From assembly GCA_017561865.1 (NCBI GenBank), contig JAFZBH010000045.1, forward strand, positions 1 through 59,436: DNA of 59,436 bases, written 5' to 3'. A program made the position numbers and the translations under genes. The stretch comes from Bacteroidales bacterium (GTDB lineage Bacteria; Bacteroidota; Bacteroidia; Bacteroidales; UBA932). The number at the start of each line of letters is the position of its first letter. The stretch's first letter is position 1. The notes below the pieces were generated by a model that had not been told where the DNA came from, made no database searches, and saw only the letters and a list, made by a program, of their open reading frames with translations. This document shows positions 34,982 through 43,693 of this stretch, piece by piece.

Positions 34982-36733
34982 TCACCGGCTGCCGCCGCCG
35001 AACGAACCGCCAAACGACCCGCCGCCTCCGCCTATCGAGAAGCCGCCGCCACCGCCGCTGCGCCAGGACCGCCCGCCGCTGCTGCCGCCGCTGCTGGAAT
35101 GAGCCGACTTCTCGGCGGCCGCGTTGCGCATCGCCGTGGCGGAAATCCGGTTGGACGCCTGCATCATATCGAAGAGCGTGGCGTTGGTCAGGCCGGCCGT
35201 CTGCGTGAACTGCTCGAACTGGCCCGGATACAGCTTCTGGAACTCCTTCGCCACCTTGTCGGCGATGCCGAACAGGGCCGCGAACACGAGATAGTCCTTC
35301 CAGAGGGTCACCTCGATGGCGCTGCGCTCGCCGCTGAGCGTGAAGTCTTCCAGGAAATTCTTGAACTCGATCAGATGCCGGGCCTGCTCCTTGCCTTCGT
35401 CGTTGCAGACGTCGTTGCGGAGCATATAATGCTTGTCCTGAAACCACTTGCGCCCGCGCGTCTTTTCCCTTTCAGGCAGGTCGGACACCTTCCTGAAGGA
35501 TTTCTTCGCCCATTTCTCAAACTCGCCCGCCTCCAGGATGAGGTTGCTGCCGCTGGCCTCCCGGACCATCTTGTAGAGGTCGTTCTCGACCGTGTCGGGG
35601 AACTGGCAATCCTTCTCGAAGGAGAGGTTGACCCGGTTCTCGTTGCCCGGGTCGGGAAGCACGGTCACGTTGCCGTCCAGCACCCAGCGGAGGAAATAGG
35701 CGCCAATCAGATGCTTGGACGGATCCGGGCCGCCCATCCCTTCCATCTTCACTCCTTTGGTCAGGGCATAATAAGCCGCGTGGATATTGCCTTCCAGGGG
35801 CACGTCCCGGTACCAGCCCTTGATCCGGGACTGCCCGAAGATGGATCTCTTGTATTTGAAGCCCAGCATCGAAGCGATCCACATATACAGATACACGAGG
35901 ATGGTGACGGCCAGGATCCCGCCAGGCGAGAGCAGCAGCATCGCCACGATGAAAATACTCGCGAAGATGGTCTTGACCGTCTCCCAGAACGACATCTTCT
36001 TCTTGTAGTCGCTGCCTTCGAAGGCCATTTTCTGCACCTTCTCGAAATCCTTGTTATAGGTAATCTCCGGCACGAAGAGGTCCGGATCGAAGCGGACCAG
36101 CACCGTCATCGCATTGTTGCGTCCGAACGGAGCCTTCGATTCCGCCCGGATGGCGCCGTCCTCCACGAAGATCTCGCTGTCGCTGCGGAAGCCCCAGACC
36201 TTCACGTTCTCCGTCGTCCACGCCGGTCCGCCGGTTTCGTTATAGATCATCACCTTCACGTGCTGCGGCGGCGCCATCAGGCCCGGATTGACGAACGTGA
36301 AATACAGGCCGTTGTACTCGCCCATACGCATCGCAAGGCCCTTGACCGTATAGTTGACCGTCCAGAGGTGGTCGCCGTAGTCGCCCTCGCCCCAGCACAG
36401 CTCCAGGCTGCCGCTTCCCTTTCGCACGATGCCGCAGCGGCCCCGCTTCTGCTCCCGGGTGCGGTCGGTGTCCCAGCGGTCCCCATCCGAAGCGAAGACC
36501 ACCCCGTTCTCGACCACGGACAGGTCGGTGATGTCCATCGGGCCCAGGTTGTCGTACGGCAGGTAGAATTCCGTCCCCGAGACCACGGTCACGTCCCACA
36601 CCTGCGTGACACGGGCGCTGCCGTCGCTGCGGAGCACGACGGTCTCATCAATGTTGCGGATCTGCTGCGCGAAGGCGGGAAATGCCAGGCAGCAGAGCGC
36701 CACAGAGGCGGTCAAAAGATGTCTGATTCGCAT
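34982..36733 (-). CDS. DUF2207 domain membrane protein with Gly-rich tail
   Basis: 583 residues. Signal peptide MRIRHLLTASVALCCLAFPAFA, then a beta-rich extracellular DUF2207 domain (IDETVVLRSDGSARVTQVWD; YLPYDNLGPMDITDLSVVEN) to about 235. Two membrane segments follow at about 250-305 (TIFASIFIVAMLLLSPGGIL, AVTILVYLYMWIASMLGF), then a cytoplasmic part to about 540. The tail is a run of Gly, Ser and Phe (SSGGSSGGRSW; GGSFGGSFGGGSR), typical of the family. The function is unknown. It overlaps nothing and stands alone between the cotransporter and the peptidase. Confidence 0.82.
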   Translation of the reverse strand: MRIRHLLTASVALCCLAFPAFAQQIRNIDETVVLRSDGSARVTQVWDVTVVSGTEFYLPYDNLGPMDITDLSVVENGVVFASDGDRWDTDRTREQKRGRCGIVRKGSGSLELCWGEGDYGDHLWTVNYTVKGLAMRMGEYNGLYFTFVNPGLMAPPQHVKVMIYNETGGPAWTTENVKVWGFRSDSEIFVEDGAIRAESKAPFGRNNAMTVLVRFDPDLFVPEITYNKDFEKVQKMAFEGSDYKKKMSFWETVKTIFASIFIVAMLLLSPGGILAVTILVYLYMWIASMLGFKYKRSIFGQSRIKGWYRDVPLEGNIHAAYYALTKGVKMEGMGGPDPSKHLIGAYFLRWVLDGNVTVLPDPGNENRVNLSFEKDCQFPDTVENDLYKMVREASGSNLILEAGEFEKWAKKSFRKVSDLPEREKTRGRKWFQDKHYMLRNDVCNDEGKEQARHLIEFKNFLEDFTLSGERSAIEVTLWKDYLVFAALFGIADKVAKEFQKLYPGQFEQFTQTAGLTNATLFDMMQASNRISATAMRNAAAEKSAHSSSGGSSGGRSWRSGGGGGFSIGGGGGSFGGSFGGGSR

Positions 36734-36755
36734 ATCTGTCTTGACTTCAATTGTT

Positions 36756-38033
36756 TCAATAGCGTGCGATGAATCCCGTCACCAGATTGAACACCGGCTC
36801 GTAGCTGTCGAAGACGGCGTTCTTCCAGGTGTCGTAGATGGTATGGTAGAACGGGAAGGCGTCGCCCTCCTGGTTCTCCAGGAAGATGCAGGGCACCCCG
36901 CGGGAAGCGAAAGGATAATGGTCGCTGTTGGCGGCCAGCTCGCCGCGGTTCAAGGCCTGGAAGAGCTGTTTTTCGGCGTTGATCCGCTCAAAGAGCGCAT
37001 AACCCCGCAGGCCCTCGTCGCTCACTTCGCAGTACTGCACGGGATTGTTGTCCCCGATCATATCGAGATTGAACAGGTATCGGATCCGCTCCAGCGGCAC
37101 GAGGGGATGGTTCGCGTAGAATTCCGAACCCCGCAGGTTCGCATCTTCGCCGGAGACGGACAGGAAATACATATCGTACGGAGGGCGGTGCCGGACGTAA
37201 TATGCGGCCAGCGTGACGAGGGCGGCCGTGCCGGAGGCGTTGTCGTTGGCCCCGGCGTACCAGACACGGCGTCCCAGGTTGCCCAGATGGTCATAGTGGG
37301 CCGTGAACACGTAGCAGCTGTCGTGCCGCTCCCCTTCCACCTTGGCGATGACGTTGAACAAGGCATAGTCGTCGAGGAACTCGTTGTCCACGTCCACGCG
37401 CACGGACTTCACGCCCTCGATGGCCTCGGGCGTCACCCAGATGATGGGCTTGTCGACGACCTTCTCGCCATAGGCCTTGTAGAACTTGATGGGCGAAGTC
37501 CAGGTCTGGATCAGCCCCGCGTTGGTGCACTCCCCCGCCTTCTGCAGGCGTCCGAACGCCTCCTTATGCCTATAGGCGAACCAGAACTCGCAGCATACCA
37601 GGCAGTTGGCGTATTCCGGCCGGGCCAGGTCGGAGAACATCTTGTCGGCGTCGAAGTTCAGCGTGTCCACGTGGTACACGGGGAACTCCCCGTGCACGCC
37701 GGGAGAATACTCCCGCATCGAGAAGTCCACGCCGGGCTTGAGCTTCTTCCCGTCCGCCCACATCGCCATCCGGCCGTTGAAGGTGTTGATGTCGATGGTG
37801 AAAGGCTGCAGGGTCACTTCGTCCGCCCCGGCCTTCCGGTATTCCTTCTCCAGGTATTTCCCTGCCTTGTTGGCACCGCCCCGGGCATAGCCGCGGCCCT
37901 GGTATCTGGCGGAGCTCAGCGCCTTGACCACCCTTTTGTAGTGCGGCAGGTCCTGCGCGTCCAGGCGCCCGGCGGCAAACGTCGCCACGGCGAAGCCGGC
38001 ACACAGGATCAAGATTGTCTTCAGCGTTTTCAT
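36756..38033 (-). CDS. M28-family zinc aminopeptidase-like protein
   Basis: 425 residues with signal peptide MKTLKTILILCAGFAVATFA. The co-catalytic zinc ligands of M28 are visible: FTAHYDHLG (His, Asp), GANDNASGTA (Asp), FLSVSGEDANLRGS (Glu-Asp of the GEE-type motif, here GED), YLFNLDMIGDN (Asp) and a late HYPFASRGVPC (His). A PA-domain-like insertion before the catalytic part (CCEFWFAYRHKEAFGRLQKA) may bind substrate. It removes N-terminal residues from peptides in the periplasm. Its start overlaps the acyltransferase stop by 4 bases. Confidence 0.85.
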   Translation of the reverse strand: MKTLKTILILCAGFAVATFAAGRLDAQDLPHYKRVVKALSSARYQGRGYARGGANKAGKYLEKEYRKAGADEVTLQPFTIDINTFNGRMAMWADGKKLKPGVDFSMREYSPGVHGEFPVYHVDTLNFDADKMFSDLARPEYANCLVCCEFWFAYRHKEAFGRLQKAGECTNAGLIQTWTSPIKFYKAYGEKVVDKPIIWVTPEAIEGVKSVRVDVDNEFLDDYALFNVIAKVEGERHDSCYVFTAHYDHLGNLGRRVWYAGANDNASGTAALVTLAAYYVRHRPPYDMYFLSVSGEDANLRGSEFYANHPLVPLERIRYLFNLDMIGDNNPVQYCEVSDEGLRGYALFERINAEKQLFQALNRGELAANSDHYPFASRGVPCIFLENQEGDAFPFYHTIYDTWKNAVFDSYEPVFNLVTGFIARY

Positions 38034-39220
38034 TTGCGTTTATTCCGTTTGAGCCAGTGCTCCTTGAGCCATTCGCGGACCGGCTCGTCATAAATCTTGA
38101 AGAGACCGTACGCCAGGATGACGGACAGGAACACGATGCCCGCGTTCACGACGATGTGCATCCAGAGCGGGGCGTCGGGGTGCGCCGCGGCCCAGGACAT
38201 CTGCATATACATCAGCGGATAGTGGGTGATGTAGATGGGATAGGAAATGTCGCCCAGCCATTTGCAGACGGCCGTGCTCCGCCGGTCCGTGGTCACGCTG
38301 CCCGCTCCGGCCAGCACGATCAGCGGGAAGAGCAGCAGGATGCAGACCGCTTGGTAGATGCCGTCGGGCACGCCGTAGTCCCCGCCGATGCAGGGGATGG
38401 AGAAGATCACGACGAGCGCCAGGCTGCACCACCAGAAGCCGCCCTTCAGGTGGACGGGCGAGCCGCTGGGATTGCTCTCGCTGCGGTGCGAAGGCAGGAT
38501 GCGCGAAATCAGCAGACCGCAGAGGAATGGATAGAGCAGCCGCGTGAAGCCGATGTAGATTTGCTGCGACGTGAGGCTCCAGCCGCCGATTACGGTGTAC
38601 TGCGGGCCGTCCGGGAACAGGCCGAACACGTCCCAGCCCAGCGTCAGGTCCAGGGTGAAGAAGGCGCAGCCGACGCACAGGAGAGCCAGCGCGATCTTCG
38701 GCAGCCGGCGCAGCACGAAGGCATAGAGGATATTGCCGACATACTCGAAGGTCAGCGTCCACTGCGGGCCGTTGAACGAGTTCAGTTCTCCCCATCCGCG
38801 GATGTCCAGCCCGTTGCCGCACGGGATCATCAGCAGGCCCATCACCAGGCAGAGGGCGAATTTCCAGCCCTCGACCTGAACCGTTTTCGGGAAGGCGACC
38901 GGCGAGAAGAAGAACAGGGCGGCTCCCACCAGCATGCCGGCGATCACCATCGGGTGCAGGCGCGTCAGGCGCCGCTTGAAGAAGCCCCAGGTGGTCATCC
39001 TGTCCCAGCGGTCGTCGTAGGCGTAGCCGATCACGAAGCCGCTCAGCACGAAGAAGAAATCCACCGCCAGGTAGCCGTGGTTGACGATCTGCGTCTTAAA
39101 GACCGGCACATAGGTCTCGAAACAGTGGAAAATGACGACCATCAGCGCGGCCACGCCGCGCAGCCCGTCGAGGATCTCGTAACGGGGCTTGGATGCCAGA
39201 TAAACGTTTTCTTTTGCCAT
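38030..39220 (-). CDS. Acyltransferase 3 family integral membrane protein
   Basis: 396 residues with about ten hydrophobic helices. The N-terminal signature is LDGLRGVAALMVVIFHCFET and AVDFFFVLSGFVIGYAYDDR, with the conserved His of the family and RLHPM in the cytoplasmic loop. Such proteins move acyl groups (acetyl, succinyl) from the cytoplasm onto periplasmic or surface sugars, for example O-antigen or capsule. Which glycan is modified cannot be said; no polysaccharide locus is adjacent. Confidence 0.88.
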   Translation of the reverse strand: MAKENVYLASKPRYEILDGLRGVAALMVVIFHCFETYVPVFKTQIVNHGYLAVDFFFVLSGFVIGYAYDDRWDRMTTWGFFKRRLTRLHPMVIAGMLVGAALFFFSPVAFPKTVQVEGWKFALCLVMGLLMIPCGNGLDIRGWGELNSFNGPQWTLTFEYVGNILYAFVLRRLPKIALALLCVGCAFFTLDLTLGWDVFGLFPDGPQYTVIGGWSLTSQQIYIGFTRLLYPFLCGLLISRILPSHRSESNPSGSPVHLKGGFWWCSLALVVIFSIPCIGGDYGVPDGIYQAVCILLLFPLIVLAGAGSVTTDRRSTAVCKWLGDISYPIYITHYPLMYMQMSWAAAHPDAPLWMHIVVNAGIVFLSVILAYGLFKIYDEPVREWLKEHWLKRNKRK

Positions 39221-39343
39221 ATCCTGATTTGTTCCACAAGATAAGCATTCTCCGGCGTAATCCCATCAATCCTCCGCATAAAACGAAAAAACCGCCGCAT
39301 CGAAGTGCGCCGGGCGATATATATGCTGAATATGTATGAAGGG

Positions 39344-39417
39344 TAGCGGGAGTGGGTCACGATCCCACGACCTCCGGATTATGAATCCGACGCTCTAACC
39401 AGCTGAGCTACCCCGCC
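39344..39417 (-). tRNA. tRNA-Met (CAT anticodon)
   Basis: On minus: acceptor GGCGGGG pairs with TCCCGCT (two wobbles), D arm GCTCAGCTGGTTAGAGC, anticodon arm TCGGA-TTCATAA-TCCGG with anticodon CAT at 39383-39381, T arm GTGGG-ATCGTGA-CCCAC, discriminator A, no encoded CCA. The anticodon stem lacks the three G-C pairs of an initiator, so elongator Met is likeliest; tRNA-Ile with a lysidine-modified CAT cannot be excluded. Confidence 0.9.
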
Positions 39418-39436
39418 ATCAGGCCAAAAAGCTTTG

Positions 39437-39507
39437 TTGAGATGGAAGGATTCGAACCCTCACTGACAGAGCCAGAATCTGTAGTGCTACCATTACACCA
39501 CATCTCA
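39437..39507 (-). tRNA. tRNA-Gln (CTG anticodon)
   Basis: On minus: acceptor TGAGATG pairs with CATCTCA, D arm GTGTAATGGTAGCAC, anticodon arm ACAGA-TTCTGGC-TCTGT with anticodon CTG, T arm GAGGG-TTCGAAT-CCTTC, discriminator A. It lies 19 bases upstream of tRNA-Met on the same strand, so the two may be one transcript. No encoded CCA. Confidence 0.93.
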
Positions 39508-39578
39508 ATATTTCAAGTTTCCCGCCCCCTTGCGGATTTGGGACTGCAAATGTACAATACTTTTGCCAATTTGCAAAA

Positions 39579-40058
39579 TTATTTTCGCGCAATCAGCACA
39601 ATCGCCCAAACTTCACATCCTTCGCCCCTTCCGACGAATCCCAGGCGCTCAGTCGTGGTGGCTTTGACGCTTACGCGGTCCTCCCCGACCCCCATCACGC
39701 CGGCGAGCGTACGGCGCATCGCGGCGATGTGCGGGGCGAGCTTGGGCGCCTGCAGGGCGATCGTGATGTCGGCATTGACCAGCTGCCAGCCTTCGAATTC
39801 CGGCAGGGCAAGCACCGAGGCGAGCAGTTCCTTGCTGTCCACCCCTTTCCAACGGTCGTCCGTGTCCGGGAAAAGGTGGCCGATGTCGCCCAGGGCGAGC
39901 GCGCCGAGCAGCGCGTCGCACAGCGCGTGAATCGCCACGTCGCCGTCCGAATGGGCCACGAAGCCCGTCTTTGACGGGATCCGAACGCCGCCCAGGCACA
40001 TCGGCAGGCCCTCCGCGAGGGCGTGCACGTCGTATCCTTGTCCTATTCTGAAGTCCAT
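39579..40058 (-). CDS. ispF: 2-C-methyl-D-erythritol 2,4-cyclodiphosphate synthase
   Basis: 159 residues, the usual length. Metal-ligand motif GYDVHAL (Asp9, His11) at the N-terminus, HSDGDVAIHALCDALLGA, GDIGHLFPDTDDRWKGVDS, then TTTERLGFVGRGEG near the C-terminus. The trimeric enzyme cyclises the diphosphocytidyl intermediate in the MEP isoprenoid pathway, making MEcPP. A -7 element TATTTTTG lies 8 bases ahead of the start on minus. It is divergent from the small membrane protein gene ahead of mutL. Confidence 0.95.
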   Translation of the reverse strand: MDFRIGQGYDVHALAEGLPMCLGGVRIPSKTGFVAHSDGDVAIHALCDALLGALALGDIGHLFPDTDDRWKGVDSKELLASVLALPEFEGWQLVNADITIALQAPKLAPHIAAMRRTLAGVMGVGEDRVSVKATTTERLGFVGRGEGCEVWAIVLIARK

Positions 40059-40099
40059 ATCGCTGCAAAAATAAAGAAAAATGGTTACATTTGTGAGTT

Positions 40100-40396
40100 A
40101 TGGGATTATTTAATTTCTTCGGTGACAACGAACACCGGGTTTTCAACTACAAGCCGATCTACTACGATCCGGCCGAGGAAGAACGCAAGCGCCGTTTCGG
40201 CGCCGTGGACGGCACCCTGGAGAAGGAGAAGAAAGAAGGCACCTACGTGCCCGGCTCCTACATCAAGGGCTCCTTCCGGGAGGGTCCGCGTACCCGCACC
40301 CCGATGAAACGGGCGCAGACCATCATCGGCATCATCTCGCTGCTGCTGATCGTCGTGGTGCTCTGGTACATCGCGAAATTCTATTCGCTGCTGTAG
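40100..40396 (+). CDS. Small conserved protein with C-terminal membrane anchor, upstream of mutL
   Basis: 98 residues: a basic, charged soluble part (NYKPIYYDPAEEERKRRFGA; PGSYIKGSFREGPRTRTPMK) and one hydrophobic helix near 73-97 (IIGIISLLLIVVVLWYIAKF). A perfect -7 element TACATTTG ends 7 bases before the ATG, so the transcript has almost no leader. Genes with this layout often sit just before mutL in Bacteroidota; no function is known to me. mutL starts 7 bases downstream. Confidence 0.75.
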   Translation: MGLFNFFGDNEHRVFNYKPIYYDPAEEERKRRFGAVDGTLEKEKKEGTYVPGSYIKGSFREGPRTRTPMKRAQTIIGIISLLLIVVVLWYIAKFYSLL

Positions 40397-40403
40397 AGGA
40401 GGA

Positions 40404-42215
40404 ATGGGCAAGTTGAAGATCCTGCCGGCGCAGGTTGCCAACATGATCGCCGCGGGCGAGGTCGTACAGCGGCCCGCGTCCGTGGTGAAGGAGTTGATGG
40501 AGAATGCCGTCGACGCCGGCGCGAGCCAGATTTCCGTGGTCGTGACCGACGCCGGGCGCACGCTCCTGCAGGTCATCGACAACGGCTGCGGGATGTCCCC
40601 CGTGGATGCCGTGCTCTGCTTCGAACGCCACGCCACCTCCAAGATCGCCACCCCGGAGGACCTGGAACAGATCCTCACCTACGGTTTCCGCGGAGAGGCG
40701 CTCGCCAGCATCGCCGCCGTCGCGGAAGTGACCCTTCGCACCCGCCGTCCGCAGGACGAGACGGGCACCGAAGTGCGCGTGGGCGCCTTCGGCGAGACGA
40801 AGACCGCCACCGTGGCGGCCCCGGCGGGGTCCAATTTCGCGGTGCGCAACCTCTTCTACAACACCCCGGCCCGCCGCAAGTTCCTCAAGAGCGACAACGT
40901 CGAGTTCAAGCACATCCTCGAGGAGTTCACCCGCGTGGCCCTCACGAGGCCCGAAATCGCCTTCACCCTTTCCCACAACGGCCGGGACATCTTTGTCCTC
41001 AAGAAAGCCAAGTCCCTGAAATTCCGCATCCTGGACCTGCTGGGAAGCAGTGTGATCGGAGACGTCGTGGACCTGTCGGCCGACACGTCGGTGGTTCGCA
41101 TCACCGGTTTCGTGGGCCGGCCGGAGGCCGCCCGCAAGACCCTTGGCAACCAGTATTTCTTCGTCAACGGCCGCTTCTTCCGCAGCTCCTACCTCCACAA
41201 GGCGGTGATGAAGGCTTACGAGGAAATGATCCCGGAAGGGGTCACCCCCGCCTATTTCATTTTCCTCGAGGCGGATCCGCACAGCATCGACGTCAACATC
41301 CACCCGACCAAGACCGAAATCAAGTTCGAGGACGACGCCGTCATCTTCCAGATCCTCTACGCCTGCGTCAAGGAGACGCTCGGGCGCAACAGTTTCGGCG
41401 CCAGCATCGATTTCAACACGGAAGGCGCCGTCCCCCTGCCCCAGCTGGGCAAGAGCTTCGAGCAGTACAAGGGCGTGTCGATGCCCGTCATCGAGACGGA
41501 CCCGGGCTTCGACCCGTTCAACGCGGGGGTGGAGGCCTCAGACCCCTGTCATCTCGAGCGAAGCCGAGAAATCCCTCCCGGCTACGACTACAGCCGCCAC
41601 GTCGACCGCAGCGAGGACTACGGCCGCCTCTTCGAGGAAAAGACCCTCCCGCTGGGGCGCATCCTCATCCTCCAGGGCAAATACATCCTCACCCCGGCGG
41701 CTTCCGGGCTGATGATCGTGCACATCGGCCGCGCCCGCGAGCGCATCCTCTACGAGCAGACGCTCCGCGCCCTTGGCCGGCAGGCGCACGTCACGCAGAC
41801 CGCCCTATTCCCGGTGCAGGTGGCCGTGGGGGTGCAGCAGCGCCTCCTTTTCGAAGAAAACGCCGCACTGCTGGGCAGCCTCGGCTTCGACATCGCCCCC
41901 TTCGGGACGGACACCGTCGTCGTGAACGGCGTGCCCGAAGGCTACAGCTGCGAAAGCGGCAAGGTCGAGCAGCTTGTCAGCGACCTCGTGTACATTTTGT
42001 CAGAGGACCGCGACGCCCTGCCGGAAGTGATGCAACAGCGCCTGGCGGAGAAATTCGCCACCCTGGGCGCCTCACACGCCGATCCGCTCAGCTCCCCGCA
42101 GGAAGCGCAGCGGCTCATTGACACGCTTTTTGCAAGCGGGAACGCCGAACTCACCCCCGGCGGGCGGCGCATCGTCAGCATCGTGCCCCTCGGGGAAATA
42201 GACAAAAAATTCTGA
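40404..42215 (+). CDS. mutL: DNA mismatch repair protein MutL
   Basis: 603 residues. The N-terminal GHKL ATPase is complete: ENAVDAGASQISVV, DNGCGMS, TYGFRGEALASIAAV and a second domain with KTLGNQYFFVNGRFF and the DVNIHPTKTEIKFEDD block. A linker (about 350-415) contains a dispersed repeat read as CHLERSREIP. In the C-terminal domain the endonuclease motif DQHAx2Ex4E is not intact: residues 438-449 read IVHIGRARERIL, with Asp, Gln and both His changed. The Zn motif CPHGRP near the end is also absent (TPGGRR), as in other Bacteroidota. It likely still couples MutS binding to strand removal, but nicking activity is doubtful. Confidence 0.92.
   Translation: MGKLKILPAQVANMIAAGEVVQRPASVVKELMENAVDAGASQISVVVTDAGRTLLQVIDNGCGMSPVDAVLCFERHATSKIATPEDLEQILTYGFRGEALASIAAVAEVTLRTRRPQDETGTEVRVGAFGETKTATVAAPAGSNFAVRNLFYNTPARRKFLKSDNVEFKHILEEFTRVALTRPEIAFTLSHNGRDIFVLKKAKSLKFRILDLLGSSVIGDVVDLSADTSVVRITGFVGRPEAARKTLGNQYFFVNGRFFRSSYLHKAVMKAYEEMIPEGVTPAYFIFLEADPHSIDVNIHPTKTEIKFEDDAVIFQILYACVKETLGRNSFGASIDFNTEGAVPLPQLGKSFEQYKGVSMPVIETDPGFDPFNAGVEASDPCHLERSREIPPGYDYSRHVDRSEDYGRLFEEKTLPLGRILILQGKYILTPAASGLMIVHIGRARERILYEQTLRALGRQAHVTQTALFPVQVAVGVQQRLLFEENAALLGSLGFDIAPFGTDTVVVNGVPEGYSCESGKVEQLVSDLVYILSEDRDALPEVMQQRLAEKFATLGASHADPLSSPQEAQRLIDTLFASGNAELTPGGRRIVSIVPLGEIDKKF
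41548..41574 (+). repeat. Dispersed 'gtcat-cgagcg-gagaaatc' repeat, read in frame in mutL
   Basis: GTCATCTCGAGCGAAGCCGAG and the following AAATCC match intergenic copies at 56692-56703 and 56714-56740. The internal arms CTCG/CGAG form a small palindrome. In mutL it is read as CHLERSREI and adds to the linker. The extra C relative to the intergenic copy keeps the reading frame open. Confidence 0.75.
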
Positions 42216-42216
42216 A

Positions 42217-42927
42217 ATGTCATTCAACTACTACGCAGGTGAGGGCGGACGCGGGGGATTCCTTTCCTCGCTGCCGCCTGTGACCAAAAACCTGATCATC
42301 ATCAACGTGATCATCTTCATCGCGACGCTGATCAACGAGAACTTCATGATCGGGACCTTCGCCCTGTTCTATCCCACCTCGCCCTATTTCCACTGGTGGC
42401 AGGTCGTCACGCATATGTTCATGCACGGGGGCTTCTGGCACATCTTCTTCAATATGTACACGCTGCTGATCTTCGGTTGCGTGGTGGAGCGCATCATCGG
42501 CAGCAAGAAATTCCTGCTGTTCTACTTCGTCTGCGGACTGGGCGCCGTGGCGCTGCACCTCGGAGTCGAATACCTGCAGATGCAGTCCTATATGAACGGG
42601 GCGGCGCTGGGCAACGCCACCGCCCTGGAGCAGATCGCCGCCATCAAGGGCACTCCGACCGTGGGCGCCTCGGGCGCCATCTACGGCGTGCTGATGGGCT
42701 ACGCGATGCTCTTCCCCGATTCGAAGATGACCCTGCTCTTCCCGCCCGTGACGCTCAGCGCCAAGTGGATGGTCGTGGCCTTCGCCGCCATCGAACTCGT
42801 GACCGGCGTGACCGGCTGGGCCAGCGGCATCGCCCATTTCGCGCACCTGGGCGGCATGCTCATCGGCTGGCTGATGATCCTGTGGTGGCGTAAGCGGGGC
42901 ATCCTGTTTGAAAAAGACCGACTCTGA
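42217..42927 (+). CDS. Rhomboid family intramembrane serine protease
   Basis: 236 residues with six or more hydrophobic helices. Signature blocks: HMFMHGGFWHIFFNMYTLLI, GASGAIYGVLMGYA with nucleophile Ser152, and GIAHFAHLGGMLIGW with catalytic His210. It cleaves membrane proteins within the bilayer; no substrate can be inferred. It starts one base after the mutL stop and runs into tsaC with a one-base gap, so the three form one transcript. Confidence 0.93.
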   Translation: MSFNYYAGEGGRGGFLSSLPPVTKNLIIINVIIFIATLINENFMIGTFALFYPTSPYFHWWQVVTHMFMHGGFWHIFFNMYTLLIFGCVVERIIGSKKFLLFYFVCGLGAVALHLGVEYLQMQSYMNGAALGNATALEQIAAIKGTPTVGASGAIYGVLMGYAMLFPDSKMTLLFPPVTLSAKWMVVAFAAIELVTGVTGWASGIAHFAHLGGMLIGWLMILWWRKRGILFEKDRL

Positions 42928-42928
42928 T

Positions 42929-43561
42929 ATGGACAGCACACCCATCATCCAGGAAGCCGTGAAGGTGCTCCGCGAAGGCGGGGTGATCCTCTACCCCACC
43001 GACACCGTCTGGGGCATCGGCTGCGACGCCACCAACGAGAAAGCCGTCGCGCGCGTGTTCGAGATCAAGCGCCGCTCGGAGGCCAAGTCCCTTGTGCTCC
43101 TTGCCTGCGACCTCGACATGGTCGCGAAATACATCAAGGTCATCCCTTCCATCGCCATCGACCTCGTCGAGGTCAACGACGCGCCGATGACCATCATCTA
43201 CCCGGGAGCGCAGTACCTGGCGCCCAACGCCGTGGCCGAAGACGGCTCCGTGGGAATCCGCATCCCGTTGGTGGAGGAAGAGGAGGACGAAGTGCCGGTG
43301 AAAGGCGCCGCACCACGCAGGGACCTCACCGCCGGCGCTTTCTGCCGCGAGCTGGTGCGGCGTCTGCGCCGCCCGCTCGTCAGCACCTCCGCCAACATCT
43401 CCGGGGAGCCCACCCCGGCGACTTTCGCCGAGATCCCGGAGGAGATCAAGGAGGCGGTGGACTATGTCGTGCCGAAACCTTTCGGGCGCGGCGCCACCGG
43501 CCGCTCCTCGCAGATCATCAAGCTCGGCCTGGGCGGCGAAGTGGAGATCCTGCGGCCGTGA
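42929..43561 (+). CDS. tsaC: L-threonylcarbamoyladenylate synthase (TsaC/Sua5 short form)
   Basis: 210 residues from MDSTPIIQEAVKVL; a second ATG 21 bases upstream would overlap the rhomboid gene by 20. YPTDTVWGIGCDATNEKAVA, KRRSEAKSLVLLA, PMTIIYPGAQYL, VGIRIP and PLVSTSANISGEPT are the YrdC-domain blocks for threonine, bicarbonate and ATP. It makes the activated intermediate for t6A37 on tRNAs reading ANN codons. It lacks the extra Sua5 domain, so it is the short TsaC form. A 12-base-pair hairpin follows its end. Confidence 0.9.
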   Translation: MDSTPIIQEAVKVLREGGVILYPTDTVWGIGCDATNEKAVARVFEIKRRSEAKSLVLLACDLDMVAKYIKVIPSIAIDLVEVNDAPMTIIYPGAQYLAPNAVAEDGSVGIRIPLVEEEEDEVPVKGAAPRRDLTAGAFCRELVRRLRRPLVSTSANISGEPTPATFAEIPEEIKEAVDYVVPKPFGRGATGRSSQIIKLGLGGEVEILRP

Positions 43562-43636
43562 TTCCACCTCTATCCCTACACTTCCCCGCACTCCGGACGA
43601 TGCGTGATTAGTAAATGATTGATTATCAATAAAATC

Positions 43637-43675
43637 TGGAATCCGTGGTATCCAAAATAGGTGCCACGGATTCCA
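43637..43675. terminator. Shared hairpin terminator between tsaC and rsmE
   Basis: Perfect 12-base arms TGGAATCCGTGG and CCACGGATTCCA around a 15-base loop, between convergent genes. On minus it is followed by GATTTTATT, a modest T-run serving rsmE; on plus the tail TAATATC is weaker. Confidence 0.65.
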
Positions 43676-43693
43676 TAATATCGTCAGTTTCAA

